From contig WIUZ02000016.1 of NCBI GenBank assembly GCA_015956445.1, forward strand, positions 372,001 to 436,000: 64,000 nucleotides of DNA. The letters are read 5' to 3'. Source of the stretch: Thelephora terrestris (taxonomy: Eukaryota > Basidiomycota > Agaricomycetes > Thelephorales > Thelephoraceae). Numbering within the stretch: position 1 is the first letter of the stretch; every line of letters starts with the position of its first letter. A program made the position numbers and the translations under genes. The notes below the pieces were generated by a model. It was not told the origin of the DNA, searched no databases, and saw nothing but the letters and a program-made list of their open reading frames with translations. This document shows, in pieces, positions 57,000-64,000 of the stretch.

Positions 57000-57431
57000 A
57001 TGTCTGCTCAAATCTTTGATGTCAATCCGTACGAGAACCACCCAGAGCTCACTCAGACCGAGGCTGAGGTCCTCTGGGAATACGCCAAGTTGAACCAACG
57101 GCTCAAGATCGTGAGTGTGGTCCTGACGTCCTCTTTTTCTCTCTCGCTCTAAACCGATTTCCTTTCGCAAGATGATCGCGGAGACCAAGCGACTCAGCCA
57201 AGTGCCTGAGGAGCATCTATTGAAAGACATGAGACAGGTCGAGACCAAGATGGGTTTCGTGTTGACACTCGTGAGCGCAAACCCGGTCTGCTTTCCTCCG
57301 ATCTGTGCTGATCCACTCGATTATAGTTTCAAGCCTCCGTTTGGGGCGTCATCAACGAACGAGCCGCTGCTGCAGATACACGCGACGATGAAGATCTCGA
57401 TACCACCACTGACAAGACAGTCATGCAATAA
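57000..57431 (+). CDS. DAD3: DASH complex subunit Dad3
   Basis: Exons 57000-57110, 57172-57270 and 57327-57431 give a 104-residue protein with clean GT-AG introns. It reads SAQIFDVNPYENHPELTQTE, then EVLWEYAKLNQRLKI, TKRLSQVPEEHLLKDMRQVE, KMGFVLTLFQASVWGV, with an acidic C-terminus. These are the conserved features of Dad3, a short coiled-coil subunit of the DASH/Dam1 ring that couples kinetochores to microtubules. Length is typical. The neighbouring gene runs towards it from the right. Confidence 0.92.
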
Positions 57432-57692
57432 TAATTGTCTCTCCCCCCACGCGCATATGGTTTGGGATCCGAAGGATATGTCGTCTCTTTGGAACGTGGG
57501 TCACATCCTCTGGCCTTCGGAACTCAACCGAACGTTCTCCGGCCGTGTTCTGCCCACCCTCTCTTGTTTTCGCAAAAAGCGGAGGTAGAACTAGAAGATT
57601 TCGGCTTCGGGCCTATCCCGAGCGATGCCTAGGCACGATACCGAGGCGTTCCCGAACCCTGCAAGGATCAAGGGATCATCGATAACCCGGGT

Positions 57693-58301
57693 CTAACGGG
57701 TCACCCAAGGCAACCCGACAGGCTTCCCCTCCAAACGGCCCACCACTCGGATGTCCCGCACGCGTGCCAGTGGTTGGATGGGGATCTCGATCGTCGTACC
57801 CTCCCGCATCCCTTCCGTGCGGTGTCTTTTGGATATTCCCTTGTGGGAACCTCGGGCGGTGATTGACGTTCTAGAAGGAATTTCTATTTTTTCTTTTTCA
57901 CTTATTATTTTCGAGGCTTTTGAAATTTCCCGGTTTTTTTTTGAGCCCGTGACGTCCGCTTTGGTTCTGCTTGTTTTGGTATGACCGCCTTTGGTACTTA
58001 GAGACCGGGGATTCGGGATCCCGCTCTCCTCTCGTGGAATTGCATCCGATTTTGTTTTGTTTTTTTTCGGGGGAGGGGGGCCTGTCTGATCTGGAATTCC
58101 GAGGGGGTCCTCACGATCTGGGTGATTTTCGCGCCCTTCCTTCCTTTTCTTTGACGTATCGTTGCTATGACCATCGTTTCCGAAGCCTAATCCAGCGTTT
58201 TCTATATCGCCATCATGCCTAACGTTGTCTGTCGCGTTTAGAAGCCAAGGACGGTACACAAATAAACGGCCCATGTGACACCGACGGGGCGTACATTGCA
58301 C
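57693..58301 (-). CDS. Hypothetical basic protein
   Basis: A single open frame of 202 codons, ending VGRLEGKPVGLPWVTR. It is rich in lysine, arginine and serine, with a PPPPKKNKTK stretch and likely nuclear localisation signals, and predicted to be disordered in the middle. The C-terminal part (IEIPIQPLARVRDIRVVGRL) looks more ordered. No domain recognised. The true start may be the methionine 10 codons in. It is head to head with ARPC1 (281 bases). Confidence 0.45.
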   Translation of the reverse strand: MQCTPRRCHMGRLFVYRPWLLNATDNVRHDGDIENAGLGFGNDGHSNDTSKKRKEGRENHPDREDPLGIPDQTGPPPPKKNKTKSDAIPREESGIPNPRSLSTKGGHTKTSRTKADVTGSKKNREISKASKIISEKEKIEIPSRTSITARGSHKGISKRHRTEGMREGTTIEIPIQPLARVRDIRVVGRLEGKPVGLPWVTR

Positions 58302-58582
58302 TTTTGATGCCGCACACCAAAAGACAAAAAGGAAAGAAGTTCAAAGTTGCGTTTGGGAATGCGCGCCTGAGCGACAGCGTTTTTTGTCTTTTTGTTTCCG
58401 GGAGGAGTTACTTACCGTGAGAACATCTTTCCATTTCTAAAGTTCCTTCTGGTTCTCTGTGTCACTGTCATGGTCACGCAATCACGCTTTGACCCGCCTT
58501 CGAACGACGGCCATTACGCCTTCCGATTCCTTTCACGTTATCTCTATCGCAGTAGTTGACTGATAGTCCTCTGCGTGTTATC
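58302..58582. promoter_or_regulatory. Short divergent intergenic region before ARPC1
   Basis: 281 bases between two divergent start codons; presumed shared promoter region. No box recognised. Confidence 0.4.
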
Positions 58583-60084
58583 ATGACCCCTCCCGAAGTT
58601 TACTCGCTCGCCCAAGGTCCGGTTACGGCGCACGCTTTTAATCAGGATAGATCCCGTAAGCCCCTCGATTTTTTTTGTTCGCGCAATGTTTTGAATCCAC
58701 GTGTGGGATCAGAGGTCGCGGTTAGCTTGAACTCGAAAGACGTCCAAATATTCACCAAGGCTAAAAACGACTGGAAAGCTACCGAGACTTTATCCGAGGT
58801 TCGTACCACACCCCCCTTCAGCGCTCCAAGCCGAAAGATAATTGGTCGACTGATTGATTTGTGGGGATACAGCACGACAAACTGATCACGTCTATTGACT
58901 GGGCACCTAACTCTAACAGGATCGTGACCGCCTCCCAAGATCGAAACGCGTACGTGTGGTCTCAGACGCCCGACCCCCACACCGGTCGGTCGGAATGGAA
59001 GCCGACGTTGGTGTTGCTCAACATCAATCGCGCCGCTACTTTCGTTCGTTGGAGCCCGTTCGAGAACAAGTTTGCTGTCGCTAGCGGAGCTAGGTGCGGA
59101 TTTTCGTACCGCCGTATTGGTTGATGTAATCAGAGGTGACGATTACTTGGTCGTTTAGGGCTATCGCGATCTGCTCGTTTGATGAAGAGAGTAATTGGTG
59201 GGTCTCGAAGTTGCTCAAGAAACCTATCAGGTCTACCGTCCTCTCCATCGATTGGCACCCGAACAACGTTCTGTTGGCAGCTGGAAGCGCAGACATGAAG
59301 GCTCGCGTGTTCTCTGCGTATATCAAGGATGTAGACAAGAAGTGAGCGACGCTTCTTCACCCTTCATGGAACAGCGAACTCACGGGCGTTGTACAGGCCA
59401 GCGCCGACCTTCTGGGGCGAAAAGCTTCCATTCGGCACCGTTTGTGGGGAATTCGCTAGCCCGGCTGGAGGTTGGGTGCACACCGTTTCTTTCTCTCCCT
59501 CCGGAGACGTTCTCGCATTCGCAGGTCAGTCCGCTACATTCCTTCCCCCCCGACACAATATTGAGTACGTTCCAAAAGGTCACGACAGCACCATCAGCAT
59601 CGTATATCCGGGATCTGGTCCTGCGATTCGTACTGTCAGAATCACCACCCTCCCTCTCGTTACCCTCGTATGGGCATCGGAGGATTCAATTGTGGCAGCC
59701 GGCCACGATTGCCAACCCTACGTCTTCTCTGGTAACGAAGGTGGATGGACGCTCATCGGAAGTCTCGACGACACGTCTGCTCCAAAATCTACTCTCAGTC
59801 CTTCCAGGTTCGGTCCAGGTGGACCCGGGAGGCTGAACAGTTCGGCGTTCAATACCTTCAAGAACGCTGATTCACGTGGCATCGGTGGCGGGGGCGCAAG
59901 CTCTCAAGAATCCGAGTTGCTCACGGTCCATCAGAACACCATCACGAGCGTGAGGCCTTATGAGGGAGAGAGCGGGGCGGTCACTAAGGTTAGCACGACC
60001 GGGGTCGACGGGAAGTTGGTCATTTGGAACGTCGCGACTGTGACTGCGTTGACCGCCAAGCTTGGGAGCGCCCATCTTCGTTAA
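58583..60084 (+). CDS. ARC40: Arp2/3 complex subunit 1 (ARPC1/Arc40), WD40 propeller
   Basis: ATG 58583 ([19 protein letters not shown]), stop 60082-60084. After a first intron (58656-58712) it reads [17 protein letters not shown], then [128 protein letters not shown], a loop with glycines and serines (about 59810-59910) and [15 protein letters not shown]. These are seven WD repeats in the ARPC1 order. It nucleates branched actin as part of Arp2/3 at endocytic patches. Several short introns. It looks intact. Confidence 0.92.
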
Positions 60085-63000
60085 TTTGATCGCGTTAGAT
60101 GACTTTGGTACCTTGCACAACGCACAGAGAATTCAGCAAAGTTCAGAAATAAGGTTACCGTGCTTCCGCCACTCCCCCCCTGGATTGAATCACCGGGTCC
60201 ACCGATTGTTCTGGCCAATCGGTGCAGTTTTGCGATCGACCGAGCGCCCTGAACCCAACACAACATTAACATAACAAGGAAGATCTCCATTGGGTCCCCT
60301 GAGTTTGGTCACAGCCATAACACAATGCGGGAGAGGATTTTAGAGTTTGCTAGCTTTTTTTGTGACCGCCCGGGATGTGACCTTTTGACGCACGATTGGC
60401 TCGCTTTGTCCGGATCGCGGGCGGCGTCGATCGATGACCGGCAAATTAATTTCTCCTTGTTTTAGTCCCCGGAGAGGGGGGTAGGGTCTTGTGCCGTTCT
60501 TCAAGGTTGGATCTCGCTCCCCCTCCCCCCCTCTCTCTTTCCGTTGTCTCTCTCCCCTCTCTCCTCGGAACCCGGAAGGGTCAGGATAGGGTCGAGGACG
60601 AGCTTCGTAACGATATGTGTGAAACCGATTCGTCAGTACGGTAATCCGACGTATGGCGGTGAGGTGGAGCTTGTGTGCGCGGAGCCCTCTAGATCTATCT
60701 GTGAGGAATTTGATAACGATCTCGGTCAGACCGCCGGATATAATTTCCTTGTCCTGCGCCTCGATTTTTCGGGGGTTGGAGTCCGTTGGACTATGTCGAA
60801 AACAGAAAAATGCAAATTATGACAAAGGCTTTCGGTCTTACCACCCCTTTTTTCCGTTTGTACCTTCGCACGTCGGAACCAGAAAGGGATCTTTCCTTCC
60901 CACCTGTTATTCAAACTGGAGATCCAATTGTTCGTGGGTGGAGTGGGCCTGGACTCTGGAATACACTATGGATATGCATTACTTAGCGGGTGAAGACCCT
61001 CGCGCGAAGGGGGGGTCTCACTTGCGGTGACGGTGTGAACAAGGTGAAGGAAACCCGGCTTTCGCTTGGCCCTCTCGCTTTTTGGAGTGCTGGGCGGGGG
61101 TACCACGCACCTCACCACATGACGCATGTAGGCGAGGTCGGCAGGTACGGCTCGGGTGGCCCGACAAGCTTTGCAGAGATCGTCGAATGATGCTTCCGAC
61201 TGGCACCCCGTCGGATGGGCCGAAGGAAGAACATCAGAGCGGGACTGCCGACGCCGCGTCGGCGACAACGGCAGACCCGACCTATAGCTGGATCTCTTAT
61301 TTGGTGGCCCCCCCAAGGTCCTTTGTTGAACTCAGCCCGTACAAACAACAACGGCTTGTTCACTTCGTAAGGCTTGGCTTGGACAATGTGTGGACCGTCT
61401 CATGCCAAACGTGCGTGCGCGGAACCTACCCCAAAAGTCCAGAAAAAACATCTGCGAGTACTAATCGAGATCTTTCGAAATTCCATCTGTGAAAGAAACG
61501 TTGGATTTGAATTTTGCGTGTGCCGTTCGCCGGCAGCGGTGATGCTGGTTTTGTACAAGGCTGAGAGGGGGACTAGCCTTTCTTTGACTTTTGCTGACGG
61601 ATTCGGAAGGTGGGCCTTGTGCAGCTGCTGTTTCAAACAAAGCTCGGGTTCCGCTGTGGGTCGACCTGGGGAAAGATGAGTAAGGGTACTCGGCGGCCGC
61701 CCCGCTTGTGCGGGTATAAGGCCGCCTAGTATAGGTGGAATACGCCCGCGTGTGGGCTTTGAATGCTTTGAAGGGTATCTTGTGAATATCCAAGATTGAT
61801 AGCGTCCGATACAGTTTCTCCGACCAGTTATGTAGCATGCATAACGGCGAGAGATTGAGTGTGACGAACGTCCGTCAATTTGATTTGATGATTGGGGTCA
61901 ACGTTTTCCAAGCTGATGAATCGATCTTCGGTCTACCGTTAGGGAGAAATGTCGTTGAGGCGAGAGCCTAGGATGGGCCTCTTTGGGGGGGGGGGGGGGG
62001 GGGGGGCGCCCAGTTCTCACAAACGTACTGCTGCATAATTGCGGAGCTTTTACTCAAGGTCGCAAGAGCTCGCAAATCTCATTTGCACCGTGTTGCCGAC
62101 TACCAACCTTTTCTGATAAAACGATACTACGAGGATTACATCCGCGGTCAACTTGTGGAGCAACCGCATATTCACCCCTACTCACGTCTGAACTTGAGGC
62201 TCACTCTCCGGTATCTTTGGCACGGTACCAACACCTCGTTCTCGACCTACCGTCTGGGTCTACCGGCCAACCTTTGGTCTCGGAGACCACGCTGAGCACT
62301 TTTTTTTTTGGTCGTCCAAAGCATGGGGTCAGACATGGCGTTGTGGTCAGCATCTGGGAGGAGCCGTTCCGGAGAGTCTGTTTCTTGTGGCTCTCTGGCC
62401 CGGTTTGATTGATAGTCGAGGGTGAGATGAAAATGCTGCAGCCGTTTTTCTTGTTGTTGCAGGTACGCCGCATCAGGAAAGGCGAGAACTTGTCAGAAGA
62501 AAGTTCAGCCAAGTACGCATCGACATAGCACCTCGATATCTTCCCACATTCGTGAGATCATTCCGTGTGAATGTAGGACCACGTCCCTCCTCAGTCGCAT
62601 TGCCAGTCCTGGCTGGGTCCCGAGAACACCTAATTGGTGAGTGAATCACGACAGCAGCGTCGTAGATTTAGTAGCTCGTACATCGTCTGTCGAGTATATG
62701 GTCTTAAAATGTTTTGAATAGTACTCACATCTTGATAATCATAATGTCGATGGCCTTTAGCTCCCGCTAAGTTCCGCGAGGTACATCAATTGGACCGGAA
62801 ACCATGACGCAAGGTGCAAGAGCATTGATGAACTCAACGGAGGGACTGGAAAACCACCGAAATCACAAGCACTTCAAGCTTCATGCCTGTGGCTGAATTC
62901 CAGCCCGCCCGGTTTCCCACAAACTGTTCGAACAGCCCGGCTGCCACCCCTCTTCGTCTTGAATCCTTCTCAGACCTCTTCGAAGAAATCATGCGAGGGC

Positions 63001-63735
63001 AAAGAGTGGTGGTGAGCATCATAATACAGTACGACGACCGTTCGGGTTGGGAAGACGCGTTCATCGCGAGCGCTGGCATCCGGCTATTGGCGAAAAGCAT
63101 CGGCATTGAAGCTTAAGGTGGCAAGAGTCCCATTCACCAATCCTCCCGACGCGTGAACTACGAAACATATAGGCAACTGTTGATCCGTACGCGAGAGGAA
63201 CCACGCGGGAGGTAATGAAGCCACTGCTACGGATATCAATGGATCGTGGATCCGGTGGAAAGCCAAATACTACATGCACGAGTCACCGGTGAATTGATTT
63301 CCGCACCTAAGCATGCCTTCTTCGACAGGGTAGAATCATTCAGCTGACGCGGACCTTCCCAAACGTTTCTCCTCCTTTGGGACTGCGTCCAAATGACCAT
63401 TCATTGTAGTGCGACGGAGCCCCTGAGACCCGCATAAAATAGTACATCCGGGGTCCAATGTCGGAAGTTGTGGAGGAAGGATAACGGGTCGAAGTGGTCA
63501 AGATTCGGTGGTTTACTACAGGGTGGGATGTGGGAAAGACAATTCGAGGCCGCGATCGGCAAAATCCGTTCGAGACCACGAACGCAACTCTCTCATCAGA
63601 TGGCTATGCTTATATGGGACACGCCATGACGGACACATTGGCCGCCCATCCCTAGCGTTCGAGTTTTTTCTCACAGCCCTAAGCAGGCCTAGTGGCATAC
63701 TAACTTATCTCTTCCCATCTACCGCTGTTTCGACG
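60085..63735. other. 3.6-kb stretch with no confidently assigned gene
   Basis: Some plus-strand blocks look coding but could not be linked: TYSWISYLVAPPRSFVE (from 61190), YSPLLTSELEAHSP or, in another frame, YQPFLIKRYYEDYIRGQ (62040-62300), ERRELVRRKFSQVRIDIAP with PVLAGSREHLIG (62470-62640), and EDAFIASAGIRLLAKS (63050-63110). A run of about 21 G lies at 61985-62006. One or two multi-exon genes or a relic may be present. Confidence 0.4.
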
Positions 63736-64000
63736 ATGGATACAAACACCCCGCACTCGGGAGGGCACGATGGGGGTCTTTCCTCGTTGAATGCATCTAT
63801 CGGAGCTCTGCATCTCGCAGAGCAAAACTCGAGCATCGAACCAGCCAAGACCGTTTTTGGCTCGGCCGGCGTTCTTCTGGCAACGATTAGGGTGCGTTCA
63901 CTCCCTCTGCAATGACGACCTTCTAGTTCATGTGCCATATCTAGGACTCGGGGTTAAACGAGCGAGACTACTTCAAGCTTGGTCTATCCTGCGCCGGCGT
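63736..64000 (+). CDS. Start of a conserved hypothetical gene, cut by window edge
   Basis: ATG 63736 (MDTNTPHSGGHDGGLSSLNA). Exon 1 ends at 63891; the intron with GTGCGT and CTAG ends leads to exon 2 at 63945. The protein reads AKTVFGSAGVLLATIR, then DSGLNERDYFKLGLSCAG. This start resembles a family of basidiomycete proteins of unknown function in which a short helical region precedes a longer repeat-rich part; I cannot name it. The rest lies outside the window. Confidence 0.6.

Overview
The window looks like genomic DNA of a filamentous basidiomycete fungus, most likely an agaricomycete. The evidence is the many short GT-AG introns (about 45-70 bases), a KDZ-type transposase with the CxC2 cysteine cluster, a second large transposase of a type widespread in mushroom genomes, and a fungal set of host genes (Stt4 PI 4-kinase, DASH subunit Dad3, Arp2/3 subunit ARPC1).

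Layout: bases 1 to about 39.4 kb are a deep nest of mobile elements; from about 42.6 kb to the end the window is compact single-copy gene space. In the nest I recognise eight large elements (here A-H) that begin TGTCA, end TGACA and in most cases sit between 5-base target duplications. They look like very long solo LTRs of fungal LTR retrotransposons, but they carry their own genes. They fall into three families: A-D, E-F and G-H. A second layer is five long palindromic MITEs with CACTGGGGGCAAGG-type tips; four have 3-base target duplications. Two smaller MITEs, at 9192-9342 and 33188-33348, are unrelated to these. Beneath them lie older DNA-transposon genes: a KDZ fragment (690-2200), a divergent gene pair J/K (J with a viroplasmin/RNase H1-N domain, K an expanded family of unknown function) and an almost complete two-gene transposon (about 26.9-33.1 kb). 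A degenerate telomere-like array lies at 26.2-26.5 kb.

The insertions can be ordered. B is inside H; a MITE is inside C; C and a small MITE are inside J; D, MITE 19665-21030, E and MITE 24182-24682 are all inside K; G is inside F, which also holds MITE 37395-37895 and stops at MITE 38600-39439. When the insertions are removed in thought, the K reading frame passes through every site, so these insertions are recent.

The gene space reads: SAM methyltransferase (+), Stt4 PI 4-kinase (-), AGC-like kinase (+, head to head with STT4), BTB protein (-), Dad3 (+, head to head with BTB), basic hypothetical protein (-), ARPC1 (+, head to head with it), a 3.6-kb stretch I could not assign, and the start of a further conserved gene at the right edge.
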